A stretch of 50,754 bases of DNA, from the NCBI GenBank assembly GCA_027623015.1, contig JAQBVR010000005.1:1-50754 (forward strand). Reading direction: 5' to 3'. Positions 28,649 to 38,218 of this stretch are shown one piece after another (positions within the stretch are counted from its first letter, which is position 1; each line of letters begins with the position of its first letter). A program made the position numbers and the translations under genes. The stretch comes from a bacterium (GTDB taxonomy: Bacteria > Patescibacteriota > Gracilibacteria > Peribacterales > Peribacteraceae). The notes under the pieces are model-generated. The model was not told where the DNA came from. It ran no database searches and saw nothing but the letters and a program-made list of their open reading frames with translations.

Positions 28649-29851
28649 TTAAAGCGCCAAGTACTTCCTCCCGCTAGCTTCAATCTTCTTTTTATCGAGT
28701 TTGGATTTCAGATCGTAGATCAGACCTCCTTCTTTTGTGAGTGAAATAACGTACTCCTGATTGAATTCTTTGTGAGGTACAAGTAGTGCAACGACATCGT
28801 ATTCTCCACTTGGCTTTTCAGTACCTCCTGCGTAATGATCAAATGCGAAGACTGTGTGGCCTAAGCCTTCCAATGCTTTCACGACAGTCATAGATTGGCT
28901 GTTGCGTGTGTCTGGTACATTTTCTTTGAATGTCTTTCCAAGGACGAGGATATTCTGCGCGTCTCCAATAGCATCATGGATCTGCGCTGCAACATGAGCA
29001 CCCATACCATCGTTTACTGACCGTCCAGCTGCGATGACCTGTGTCTCCATGTTGAGCTGCTTTGCTTTCTCTACAAGGTAGTACGGGTCTACGCCGATGC
29101 AGTGACCACCGACGAGTCCTGGGGTGAAGGGCAAGAAGTTCCATTTCGTTTTGGCAGCTTCGAGTACGTCTTTAGAAGAGATGCCAATGGCGTTACTCAG
29201 TACTGCGACTTCGTTTACGAAAGCGATGTTGAGGTCACGCTGCGCGTTCTCTATTGCCTTGGCCATCTCTGCGACTTTGATGCTCGGTGCACGGTGCACG
29301 CCAGCTGTAACGATTGATTCATAGAGTTCTACGAGTGTGTCGGTGGTTGCATCATCTTCTCCAGCAACGACTTTGATTATTTTGTCTATCGTGTGCTCTT
29401 TGTCCCCAGGGTTGATTCTCTCTGGACTATATCCAAGTGTGCAAGATTTAGTTGCTCGAAGAATAGGTCCGCAGATCTCTTCGGTAGTACCGGGGTAGAC
29501 AGTGGATTCAAATACAACGATCGCACCGTCTTTCATATGCTCTGCTACAGAAGCTGTTGCAGCTTTGAGGATAGAGAGGTCGGGCTTATTATCACTATCG
29601 ACTGGTGTTGGTAATGCAAGAATCACGATATCTGAGTCTCCAATAGCACTTGGATCTGAACTGTATTGTATTGTGACATCATTCAACTGGTCTTCAGTGA
29701 GTTCTCCTGTGATGTCTTCACCAGATTGTAGATCTGTAATTCTCGTTTTGTTAATGTCGTAACCAACAACAGTGTGTCCTGCCTTTGCAAATGCGTGGGC
29801 GAGAGGGAGGCCGACGTATCCAAGTCCGACGATGCTGATCTTTTTACTCAT
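28649..29851 (-). CDS. tviB: Nucleotide sugar dehydrogenase (UDP-HexNAc 6-dehydrogenase, TviB/WbpO-like)
   Basis: MSKKISIVGLGYVGLPLAHAFAKAGHTVVGYDI...ALPTPVD...ESTVYPGTTEEICGPIL...GYSPERINPGDKEH; start trimmed. Confidence 0.9.
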   Translation of the reverse strand: MSKKISIVGLGYVGLPLAHAFAKAGHTVVGYDINKTRITDLQSGEDITGELTEDQLNDVTIQYSSDPSAIGDSDIVILALPTPVDSDNKPDLSILKAATASVAEHMKDGAIVVFESTVYPGTTEEICGPILRATKSCTLGYSPERINPGDKEHTIDKIIKVVAGEDDATTDTLVELYESIVTAGVHRAPSIKVAEMAKAIENAQRDLNIAFVNEVAVLSNAIGISSKDVLEAAKTKWNFLPFTPGLVGGHCIGVDPYYLVEKAKQLNMETQVIAAGRSVNDGMGAHVAAQIHDAIGDAQNILVLGKTFKENVPDTRNSQSMTVVKALEGLGHTVFAFDHYAGGTEKPSGEYDVVALLVPHKEFNQEYVISLTKEGGLIYDLKSKLDKKKIEASGRKYLAL

Positions 29852-29921
29852 AGAGAGATTATGAATTACAAATACAGAATTAAACATGTAAAATTGCGTG
29901 AAAATAGCATACCCTGTAAAC

Positions 29922-31085
29922 ATGAAGATTTCCCCTTGGTACGTCATAGGAGCACTCACAGCGGCTTTAGCATGGGCTGCAACCCATGCGACAGCATATC
30001 CCATGGACGATCATTTCCATTATCAGCTCTTTATAGAGACCCTTGCAGCAGGGAAACTAGACCTTTCGATTCCTGGATTTCATGGCATGAATATGCTCGT
30101 TGTTCCGTGGTATTGGATATCACATTCTCCTATTGCACAGATAGAATTTCAGATGGCGTCTGGTGTACTTCTGCCATTTTTTGCTTTTCTTGCTACACGA
30201 GAGTTGTTTAAATCCACTTGGCATGGTGTGGTGTTTGCGATCATTATCGCCCTTATGCCTTTTCATGCTTTTGGATCTTTGCGAGGGTACATGGTGGCAA
30301 CGTACAATTGTCTCTTCTTCCTTACGATTTATGGTGCAGCTAAAGGAGCGAAGTGGACGTGGTTACCTTTTGGCTTTTCGATCATTTCGTTACCGTTTTC
30401 TCTCGCATTGATCCCTCTTCTTATCTACCTGACACCGAAAAGCAATGAGCTTTTGTGGAAGCGGTATCGGTACATCGGGTATGGATTGATCATCCCTACT
30501 ATCTATGTACTTGTTCAGATCTATCAAGTTGGTCAGATAAATGTAGGGGTGCATCAAGAGTTTAATCAGATGAGTGTATGGGGAGGGCCCAAGCGCATGT
30601 TCTTAAATGCTGCTCATTCCATCCAGATCCTTTTCTCTGTGCATAATTATTACTTCATTGATCCTGCAAAGACAGGTCATGGCAATATGTTGCACACATC
30701 ACCTTTGCTTGTGATGCTGGGGATTTTTGCACTTATTGCACACAAAGAATATTTCAAAAATGCATGGTTTGCTCTTAGCCTATTCCTTGGATTTGCTATT
30801 GGTATCGGTTTGAATATCGCACTGGATCACATGGATGACTTTTACATGCAGACAGGTGTGTACTTTATCATGTTTGCTGCACTGCCGGTTCTGAAGAAGT
30901 ATCCACTGTGGATACCGCTCGTATTAGCGACATTGCAATTTCAATGGTTGTATTTCTATCTCCAATTTGGAAAGGTCTTTGCTCTCGGTCCGTCGTTCTT
31001 CGTTGTACCTGTGTTGGTAGATATAGCTTTTGTTGTTCTGGCAGGTTGGTATTTATTGGGCATTTATAGGAAACGCTCCTTTTAA
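29922..31085 (+). CDS. Multi-TM membrane protein, possible GT-C glycosyltransferase
   Basis: Hydrophobic segments throughout; AYPMDDHFHYQLFIETLAAGKLDLSIPGFHG; ATG at 29922 preferred (TACCCT-6 nt-ATG). Confidence 0.62.
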   Translation: MKISPWYVIGALTAALAWAATHATAYPMDDHFHYQLFIETLAAGKLDLSIPGFHGMNMLVVPWYWISHSPIAQIEFQMASGVLLPFFAFLATRELFKSTWHGVVFAIIIALMPFHAFGSLRGYMVATYNCLFFLTIYGAAKGAKWTWLPFGFSIISLPFSLALIPLLIYLTPKSNELLWKRYRYIGYGLIIPTIYVLVQIYQVGQINVGVHQEFNQMSVWGGPKRMFLNAAHSIQILFSVHNYYFIDPAKTGHGNMLHTSPLLVMLGIFALIAHKEYFKNAWFALSLFLGFAIGIGLNIALDHMDDFYMQTGVYFIMFAALPVLKKYPLWIPLVLATLQFQWLYFYLQFGKVFALGPSFFVVPVLVDIAFVVLAGWYLLGIYRKRSF

Positions 31086-31121
31086 ACTGGTATAGTCAGA
31101 GCACTTACCTCTCTGCTACCA

Positions 31122-31523
31122 ATGAAGCACTGGATTTTTGGACGTGTTACATCTCGACGTATTGAATTTTTTCGCTATGTATTTGTAGGAGCATCTGCTG
31201 CAGTTATCAATATACTCGCGTATGCTATTTTTACAGAGGTTCTAGGTATGCATTATTTACTAGCCGCGGTGATTGGTTACTGTTTGGGCTTTGTTTGGAA
31301 TTATGTTGTGAGCATTGTCTGGGTATTTTCTCGTAAGCACAGTCGATCTAAGGAGATCACCATTCTTGCATTTATTACACTAGGGGGACTTCTGTGGACA
31401 GAACTTATTCTCTATCTCTTTGTAGAATTTGCAGATCTCAATCATCTTTTCGCACTTTTTATTACACTGTGGATAGTGCTCCTGTGGAACTTTGGCATGC
31501 GGAAGTTGTATGTATTTCACTAG
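31122..31523 (+). CDS. GtrA family membrane protein
   Basis: EFFRYVFVGASAAVINILAYAIFTEVLGMHYLLAAVIGYCLGFVWNYVVSIVWVF. Confidence 0.88.
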   Translation: MKHWIFGRVTSRRIEFFRYVFVGASAAVINILAYAIFTEVLGMHYLLAAVIGYCLGFVWNYVVSIVWVFSRKHSRSKEITILAFITLGGLLWTELILYLFVEFADLNHLFALFITLWIVLLWNFGMRKLYVFH

Positions 31524-31556
31524 GCTTGGTGCTTAACTATTTTGAATTAATCGAGT

Positions 31557-31631
31557 AAATCCCAAAATCCAAGCACCAAATCCCAAAACTTCTTCACTAT
31601 TGGGATTTGGGATTTGTTATTTGGGATTTAC
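31557..31631. repeat. AAATCCC 7-bp-period array pair (inverted)
   Basis: aaatcccaaaatccaagcaccaaatcccaaaac ... tgggatttgggatttgttatttgggattt. Confidence 0.85.
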
Positions 31632-31689
31632 ACTTTAATAGTACAGAAATAGGTTTCTCACTTTTACTTTCACAAGTAGTATCTTTGCA

Positions 31690-33333
31690 ATGTCTGAACA
31701 GAAGATTGCCATCATCGCGGGTGCAGGTCCTGCTGGCTTAACTGCTGCCTATGAATTGCTTAAGCATACAGATGTGAAGCCTGTTGTGTACGAAGCAACA
31801 GATGCTATTGGTGGTATCGCACAGACGTATAACTACAAAGGGAATCGTATCGATATAGGAGGGCATCGGTTCTTTAGTAAGAGTGAACGTGTTATGAACT
31901 GGTGGTTCAACATCATGCCTGTGCAAGGGAAGCCTGCTGCAGACACTGAGGAAACTGGCCATGAGATAGACTATATCTCTGAGGCAGTTGTGAGCTACTT
32001 GTGTCCAGAGTGTTCACCAAATGGTGAAACAGATTGTACGATCCCTGCTCCAGACCCAGAGACAGATGACAACGTTATGTTGCAGCGTCCACGTATATCT
32101 CGTATCTACTTCAAGAGAAACTTCTTCCCGTACCCTATTGGCATTACACTTGGTATTGCATGGAGACTAGGACTCATCAATACGACGTTGATTGGCTTTA
32201 GCTACATCTGGTCACAAATTTTCAAGAAGAAAGATGAGACGTACCTCGATGCATTCATGATCAACCGTTTTGGTATGCGTCTCTACAAGACATTCTTCGA
32301 AGACTACACCGCGAAGGTCTGGGGTGTGCCATGTAGTCAGATAAAAGCAGACTGGGGTGCACAACGCATAAAGGGATTGTCCCTCCGACGTGCTGTCGTC
32401 CATGCGGTAAAAGACATACTCAGTTCAGAATTTGCAAAGCAACAAGAAGAGCGCGAGACGAGTCTCATCACACGGTTCTTTTACCCAAAGTTTGGTCCAG
32501 GGCAGATGTGGGAAACTGTGACAGACCAAGTACGTACGTGTGGTGGAGAGGTTCATATGAAGCACAAGGTCGTTGCTGTAAAGCATGCAGGTAATCGCGT
32601 GGTATCAGCTACGATCGAGAATATCGAGACGGGGGCTATAGAGGAGGTTGCGTGTGACTATTTCTTCTCGACGATGCCAGTGAAACATTTGATGAGAGGG
32701 CTAGACCCTCAGCCACCAGCGTCTGTACTCGAGGTATCTGAAGGACTCATCTATAGAGACTTTCTTACTGTTGGGCTTTTGCTTAGCAAACTTAACGTAC
32801 AAGAGAAGGGCCTACAGTCTCAGACCAAGGTTCCCGATAACTGGATCTATGTTCAAGACCGTGGTGTAAAGGTTGGTCGTATTCAGATCTTCAATAACTG
32901 GAGTCCGTACATGGTCGATGACTATAAAAATAATGTATGGATAGGACTGGAATACTTTGTCGATGAAGGTGATGAGCTTTGGGTGAAGCCTGATGAAGAG
33001 ATGATCGAACAGGGAAAAGCAGAGCTGAAGGAGATTGGGTTCATAGACCCAGCAGATGTAAAAGATGCGTGCGTGCTACGAATGCACAAAGCATACCCTG
33101 CATACTTTGGTACATACGACCGTTTGAAGGAGATCGAGGAGTATTCTCTTACAATTCCAAATCTGTTTCTCGTAGGACGTAATGGTATGCACCGCTACAA
33201 CAACCAAGATCATAGTATGCTTACTGCAATGACTGCGGTGGATAACATCGTTGCAGGAATCTCAGACAATCAAAACATCTGGGAGGTAAATGCAGAAAGA
33301 ACATATCATGAAGAACACAAGAAAAAAGGATAA
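31690..33333 (+). CDS. NAD(P)/FAD-dependent oxidoreductase (UDP-galactopyranose mutase / amine oxidase-like)
   Basis: [68 protein letters not shown]. Confidence 0.88.
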   Translation: MSEQKIAIIAGAGPAGLTAAYELLKHTDVKPVVYEATDAIGGIAQTYNYKGNRIDIGGHRFFSKSERVMNWWFNIMPVQGKPAADTEETGHEIDYISEAVVSYLCPECSPNGETDCTIPAPDPETDDNVMLQRPRISRIYFKRNFFPYPIGITLGIAWRLGLINTTLIGFSYIWSQIFKKKDETYLDAFMINRFGMRLYKTFFEDYTAKVWGVPCSQIKADWGAQRIKGLSLRRAVVHAVKDILSSEFAKQQEERETSLITRFFYPKFGPGQMWETVTDQVRTCGGEVHMKHKVVAVKHAGNRVVSATIENIETGAIEEVACDYFFSTMPVKHLMRGLDPQPPASVLEVSEGLIYRDFLTVGLLLSKLNVQEKGLQSQTKVPDNWIYVQDRGVKVGRIQIFNNWSPYMVDDYKNNVWIGLEYFVDEGDELWVKPDEEMIEQGKAELKEIGFIDPADVKDACVLRMHKAYPAYFGTYDRLKEIEEYSLTIPNLFLVGRNGMHRYNNQDHSMLTAMTAVDNIVAGISDNQNIWEVNAERTYHEEHKKKG

Positions 33334-33370
33334 TCGCATAAACCACGGCGTAGCCCGCAGGTGAAGACGG

Positions 33371-33409
33371 GTGAACGCAGAGCGTGTGTACCACGAGGAG
33401 AAGAAGTAG
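33371..33409 (+). pseudogene. 3' remnant of a second copy of the FAD oxidoreductase gene
   Basis: gtg aac gca gag cgt gtg tac cac gag gag aag aag tag = VNAERVYHEEKK*, matching [15 protein letters not shown] of the upstream gene. Confidence 0.75.
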
Positions 33410-33425
33410 ATTACCTCGATCCACC

Positions 33426-34565
33426 TTATTTTTGTATAGTTTCACGTAGTCCTCTTACAGTACATACAATAGATGTAATATCATTCCGTTTGACAGTGAT
33501 ACCTTGTGTTTGCAGTAAGGAAGACATTTGTCTCTGGTTAATTTGCGCATTCCCTTTGTGATTCACAGCGATGTGTCCTCCTTGCCCTTGTTTTGTTTGA
33601 ACCTGGTAGCTAACTGTAGTAGGCATATGTCCGAGTATGAATTGTCGGTATTCACTTATGCCTGTAGTAGGATTAACAACTTGATATTTAGGATTTGGAT
33701 GCACACTCATGCTCTGAGCTAAGACAGTTCTTATTGGATCATCTTGAGGTAAAAGAAATGAATGTTCTCCTGGTTGCATTGGTTGAAACAGAGGTTGTTT
33801 CAAGAGGGTATCTGCCTTCTTTGGTGGAAGATGTGCATGGACTTGATCTCTAAAGTCATCAAATGTCGCATAGACACCTTCGCTTGTTGTGTGTTCATGA
33901 AGTGATTTGCACATTGCCCACAGCGTATCTTTTGTTGTTACACTAAAAGCATTCATAGCCATGATGCGCGTTAGATCATGGACGAAATTCTGTTGAATAG
34001 TGTTTCCAATTAAGGCAATTTGAGTATTATTATCTGTTCGAAGACCACACGTTCCTTGAAAACGTTTCGCGTTCCACTTACCTGCAAATCGTTTGCTACC
34101 TGGAACATTTCCTTCAGTTAAATATTCGACAACTCCTTCGGTAAGCATTTCGTATATCTCTACAGCGTTCATGCAGAGTGTGTGAATAAGTTCGTGACGA
34201 ATTTCCATACGGAATGTATCTATTTTGGGAAGATCAGAGCGTTCAATGCCAAATGCCATCGCATAGAGTTCGGCAGGAGATTTATGTATCACTTTTTCCC
34301 TCAGTACTCCGTTTGCATCAGAGGATCTCTCGGATGAAACAGTTTGATATCCACTCATCGTTGCATGATCTGGTTTTATATTTTTGGGCTTTATGTAGAC
34401 TGGAACTTCTCGTGGTACCAATGAGGAAAGATCTTCGCTCGTACCATTGGCAATAGCATCTATTTCTTTATGGATAGCAGCCATGAGTATACTTTTCTCG
34501 CTAGCCGTCCAACCGTCAAAGCCTGATGGATTACTTGGATGTACTCCAAGAGTTGATAGTACCAT
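33426..34565 (-). CDS. Uncharacterised protein with HExxH zincin-like motif
   Basis: 379-aa ORF; MEIRHELIHTLCMNAVEIYEMLTEGVVEYLTEG. Confidence 0.7.
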   Translation of the reverse strand: MVLSTLGVHPSNPSGFDGWTASEKSILMAAIHKEIDAIANGTSEDLSSLVPREVPVYIKPKNIKPDHATMSGYQTVSSERSSDANGVLREKVIHKSPAELYAMAFGIERSDLPKIDTFRMEIRHELIHTLCMNAVEIYEMLTEGVVEYLTEGNVPGSKRFAGKWNAKRFQGTCGLRTDNNTQIALIGNTIQQNFVHDLTRIMAMNAFSVTTKDTLWAMCKSLHEHTTSEGVYATFDDFRDQVHAHLPPKKADTLLKQPLFQPMQPGEHSFLLPQDDPIRTVLAQSMSVHPNPKYQVVNPTTGISEYRQFILGHMPTTVSYQVQTKQGQGGHIAVNHKGNAQINQRQMSSLLQTQGITVKRNDITSIVCTVRGLRETIQK

Positions 34566-34770
34566 TGGGTTTTGGCCTTCTATTAGGTTTGGGTGGGCTA
34601 TAGGAATAGTTGTAATATTTTACAACTATTATTTATTATGTCAATTATAATGCTACGTAACTGCTCACTGACCATATAGGAAGATTTTTCTTGATTACCC
34701 ATCTACACACACAGCAAACAGTACAGCGGGGCACCCCTCCCTTTTAGGGGGGGGATACAGGGGAGGGTTT

Positions 34771-34788
34771 AAAAAGGCATTCCTTTTT
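34771..34788. terminator. Intrinsic terminator-like hairpin
   Basis: AAAAAGG CATT CCTTTTT, 7-bp perfect stem with T-run. Confidence 0.6.
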
Positions 34789-35012
34789 CATACTTCAAAT
34801 CCATAGAGGATCTTATCCATAGCTTTGGGGCTAGCTAATACAATCATCAAAGCAGCTCTTTCATAGTGCGCTATTGCTAAAGCTATAGACCGCTCTTCTG
34901 CTAGCATTGCTTGATTCTCTCTTTCTAGGGTCTCTCCTGTTTCCCTTCTGTAGTGTATTGCCCACTCGTCGTCTATTGGTCTATTTCCATCATCATTCAT
35001 GTCTGTTGGCAT
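34788..35012 (-). CDS. Small hypothetical protein (may begin upstream at a non-canonical start)
   Basis: MPTDMNDDGNRPIDDEWAIHYRRETGETLERENQAMLAEER; reading frame stays open upstream (SSDGGDDEQLPETWSEWIEEN). Confidence 0.4.
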   Translation of the reverse strand: MPTDMNDDGNRPIDDEWAIHYRRETGETLERENQAMLAEERSIALAIAHYERAALMIVLASPKAMDKILYGFEV

Positions 35013-35110
35013 ATTTTCTTCTATCCATTCACTCCACGTTTCTGGAAGTTGTTCATCATCTCCGCCGTCCGATGATGATTCGTAATCTATAGTATCTAAT
35101 AGTGATTGTT

Positions 35111-35863
35111 TTAGACCTTTTTTGCAACTATATAGATCTGTGGTCCGAAGGGGATCACATCATGGAGCATGTAGCCACAATATGTGAGGCCAAAGACTAT
35201 TCGTTTGCGCAGTGTGAGACCACCTTCGAGGTAGCTATCTTGAATCTTTTGAAATTGCACATTTGTGAGGTACTTCTGAAGAGTGAAGAGTGGCCAGCCC
35301 CAGAGGCGACGTTTGACTATTTGTAGACCGAGATCTTCTATGAGCTTGCTCAGTGCAGTGATCTGAAAATGTTGTGTGTGACCAGTGTAATTATCTGAAG
35401 CATGTATACGTCCTGCTTGTGTTGTGACTATCATGATACCTCCCGGAGACGTATGTTCTGCCATCCAACGAAGGATCTTTTCATATTGCGTTGTATGTTC
35501 TACCACTTCGCTGCAGAGCATCACGTCATATGTTTTGCTCGATGTAGGATAGAGTTCATTGGAAATATGCGGGCTATTTAGCTTTTTCATCGCTCCATCT
35601 ACTGCCTGCTTCGAGATGTCACATCCGCCAACATTGTCTTCTTGTAGTCTAAACTTCTCTTGGATCGTTTTGAGCAATGTGCCTTCTCCACATCCAAAGT
35701 CAAACACACTCCAGTCGTTACCTTTTCGATGCTTTTGTAGCATGTTGAGGATAAAGCGTTTTCTGTGACGCACTGTCGGATAGTGCGGATAGGAGTCTTC
35801 TGTATCTTGCCAATATTGATCTGGATCATATCCGGATCCTCCATCATCTTGTAACTGTTGCAT
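35111..35863 (-). CDS. SAM-dependent methyltransferase
   Basis: WSVFDFGCGEGTLLKTIQEKF...YDVMLCSEVVEHTTQYEKILRWMAEHTSPGGIMIVTTQ. Confidence 0.9.
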   Translation of the reverse strand: MQQLQDDGGSGYDPDQYWQDTEDSYPHYPTVRHRKRFILNMLQKHRKGNDWSVFDFGCGEGTLLKTIQEKFRLQEDNVGGCDISKQAVDGAMKKLNSPHISNELYPTSSKTYDVMLCSEVVEHTTQYEKILRWMAEHTSPGGIMIVTTQAGRIHASDNYTGHTQHFQITALSKLIEDLGLQIVKRRLWGWPLFTLQKYLTNVQFQKIQDSYLEGGLTLRKRIVFGLTYCGYMLHDVIPFGPQIYIVAKKV

Positions 35864-35894
35864 GTCTAGAGCGCTTTATGAAATACAAATGGGA

Positions 35895-36803
35895 TTACGT
35901 GTTCTCTTTGTACCATTCCACTGCTTTTTCTATACCTTTATCAAATGAAATTTGTGGGTCGAAGCCAAGATGTTTCTTTGCTTTCGATATGTCTGCTGTG
36001 TACTTTACGATCTCTCCAGTGCGTACATCTCCAAGTTCGATGGTACTTGTACTTCCTGTCAGTTCTATTATCCGCTCTGCAAGGTGCAAAATAGTCGCAC
36101 CTTCTCCGTAGGCAAGGTTGTACGTTTCGTTCTTTGCGGTGTCAAACTTTTCTACCCCTTGGATGATGCCATGTACGGTGTCGTCGATGTACGTGAAGTC
36201 GAGACATTTGTCCTTGCCGAAGATCGTCAATGTTTCTCCTGCACGAGCTTGGCGGATGAAGAGTGGCACCACGCGGACACTGTTGTCGTACATGCCGTAG
36301 ACGTTACTAAAGCGGAAGATGATACTGTCGATGCCGTAGCAACGCTTGTACGCCTCAGTCAACGCTTCTCCGCTGATCTTGCTAGCAGTGTAGGGGCTTT
36401 CGCAGTTAGCGAAGTCTGCTTTGTCTTCGGAGAGGATCTCGATATCGGTATTGCCATATGCTTCGCGAGAGGAAGCAAACATGAACTTCTTAATGTTGTT
36501 CTTTCGAGCGTATTCTAGTGTGTTAAATGTCGAGAGGATGTTGTCTCTAGCTCTGTCTGGATTTTCGACAAGCTCATACACACGAGCATTTGCAGCAAGA
36601 TGGATGATGAGCTCTATATCTGTTGGCAGAACATCACACGCATTTTCGTCGCGCAGGTCTGCATTTATTGTGATCTTCGCAATAGCGGGATTCCAGTTAT
36701 TTGGCTCCCAATCTGCTCCTACGACTTCATGATTTGCTTCCATGAGCTTCTCACAGAGCCTGGTACCTATAGTCCCCGATGATCCTGTTACAAGAATTTT
36801 CAT
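35895..36803 (-). CDS. NAD-dependent epimerase/dehydratase
   Basis: MKILVTGSSGTIGTRLCEKLMEANHEVVGADWEP...SPYTASKISGEALTEAYKRCYGI. Confidence 0.92.
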   Translation of the reverse strand: MKILVTGSSGTIGTRLCEKLMEANHEVVGADWEPNNWNPAIAKITINADLRDENACDVLPTDIELIIHLAANARVYELVENPDRARDNILSTFNTLEYARKNNIKKFMFASSREAYGNTDIEILSEDKADFANCESPYTASKISGEALTEAYKRCYGIDSIIFRFSNVYGMYDNSVRVVPLFIRQARAGETLTIFGKDKCLDFTYIDDTVHGIIQGVEKFDTAKNETYNLAYGEGATILHLAERIIELTGSTSTIELGDVRTGEIVKYTADISKAKKHLGFDPQISFDKGIEKAVEWYKENT

Positions 36804-36808
36804 CGAAC

Positions 36809-36846
36809 ATACCGTAGCGCAGACTATGCACTCTCCGCTACGGTAT
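36809..36846. promoter_or_regulatory. 11-bp perfect inverted repeat between divergent genes, each arm containing TACGGT 6-7 nt from a start codon
   Basis: ATACCGTAGCG (36809-36819) / CGCTACGGTAT (36836-36846), 16-bp spacer. Confidence 0.6.
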
Positions 36847-36850
36847 TCTC

Positions 36851-37942
36851 GTGCTTTCTCTTATATTGCCCACCTACAATGAGGCTGAAAACCTTCCAGA
36901 ACTCCTTCCTGCTATAGAGAAGGTGCTAAAGGGGGTAGATCATGAGATCATCGTCGTAGACGATGACTCTCCAGATAAGACGTGGGAAGTAGCGCAAGAG
37001 ATGGCTCAAGACCAAGGCGACCTGCATGTACTGCGCCGTATTGGCCGTCGAGGACTCTCTTCTGCTGTTATAGAAGGATTTCTCGCAGCGAAAGGAGATG
37101 TGTTAGCCGTCATGGATGCCGATGGTCAGCATGATATGGACATTCTTCCAAAGATCTATGCAGCCGTACAAAAAAGCAGTGGCTTAGCAGTGGGCTCTCG
37201 CTATACCAAGGGTGGGAGTGTGGGAGAGTGGGATGAAAGGCGCTACCTCATGAGTCGTGTTGCAACGAAGATGGCATTGGCTTTGTGCGCAGTAAAAATA
37301 AGTGATCCTATGAGTGGTTTCTTTGCTATCGATCGTAAAACATTTGAAGAGGTGATGCCTCGACTCAATCCAAAAGGATTTAAGATCCTCCTCGATCTTC
37401 TTGTGCATGTTCCAGAAAAAACAAAGGCGACAGAGATTCCTTTTACATTTTCTTCACGTATCCATGGAGAGAGTAAGCTCTCTGCCAAAGTGCAGATCGA
37501 ATTTTTGGAGTATTTGTACGATGTCAGTATTGGGAAGTATATCCCGCTGATGTTTGTGAAGTATTGTTTGGTGGGTGCAGTGGGTGTTGTGATTCATGTG
37601 AGTGCGTTTCTTCTTATATCCAATGCACTCAAACATGGTGCCGATATTACATTTCAAGGGTTCTCTTTCTCAGTGATTGGTGCGACAGAGGTCGCTATCA
37701 TCTTTAACTTTTGGTTAAACAATATCTGGACGTTTTCTCGAGAGCGGCTTCATGGCGTACACATGCTTATCGGATTTTTGAAGTTCAATGGTGCGTGTTT
37801 GTTTGGCGCTCTTGCAAACTATGCAGTGAGTGCATTTCTTTTTTCCAATGGTACTGCACAGTTACTTGCTGTTGTTATCGGAGCGTTTACAGGAGTGATC
37901 TGGAACTACACGATGAATCGGTTGTTTACGTGGCGTGCGTAA
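36851..37942 (+). CDS. Family 2 glycosyltransferase with C-terminal GtrA domain
   Basis: MLSLILPTYNEAENLPELLPAIEKV...DDDSPDKTWEV...MDADGQHDMDILPKI; C-terminal FVKYCLVGAVGVVIHVSAFLLIS. Confidence 0.92.
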   Translation: MLSLILPTYNEAENLPELLPAIEKVLKGVDHEIIVVDDDSPDKTWEVAQEMAQDQGDLHVLRRIGRRGLSSAVIEGFLAAKGDVLAVMDADGQHDMDILPKIYAAVQKSSGLAVGSRYTKGGSVGEWDERRYLMSRVATKMALALCAVKISDPMSGFFAIDRKTFEEVMPRLNPKGFKILLDLLVHVPEKTKATEIPFTFSSRIHGESKLSAKVQIEFLEYLYDVSIGKYIPLMFVKYCLVGAVGVVIHVSAFLLISNALKHGADITFQGFSFSVIGATEVAIIFNFWLNNIWTFSRERLHGVHMLIGFLKFNGACLFGALANYAVSAFLFSNGTAQLLAVVIGAFTGVIWNYTMNRLFTWRA

Positions 37943-37957
37943 CTTAAATTAAGAATA

Positions 37958-38218
37958 ATGATGTTCAAAGCATACATTGCATTACTGGCAGTCATTACGA
38001 TCATACTGGTTCCAAGAGCGTGGGATCTGCGCTTGCTGTACATAGATGCAGATGTGCGTAACAAAGTAGAACTCGTTCTTCGCAATGAGGCAGAGCAAAA
38101 CGGGTGGGTTCTCTCCGATCTTTCTGTAGCGTCATTGACGCAGACAACAGCACGGCTCTGTTACCATGAGCATCGTACAGGAGAAGATCCTATCACGTGT
38201 TTCGATGCTGCATTATGA
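37958..38218 (+). CDS. Small secreted/membrane hypothetical protein
   Basis: N-terminal hydrophobic segment; ATGA overlap with next gene. Confidence 0.55.
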   Translation: MMFKAYIALLAVITIILVPRAWDLRLLYIDADVRNKVELVLRNEAEQNGWVLSDLSVASLTQTTARLCYHEHRTGEDPITCFDAAL

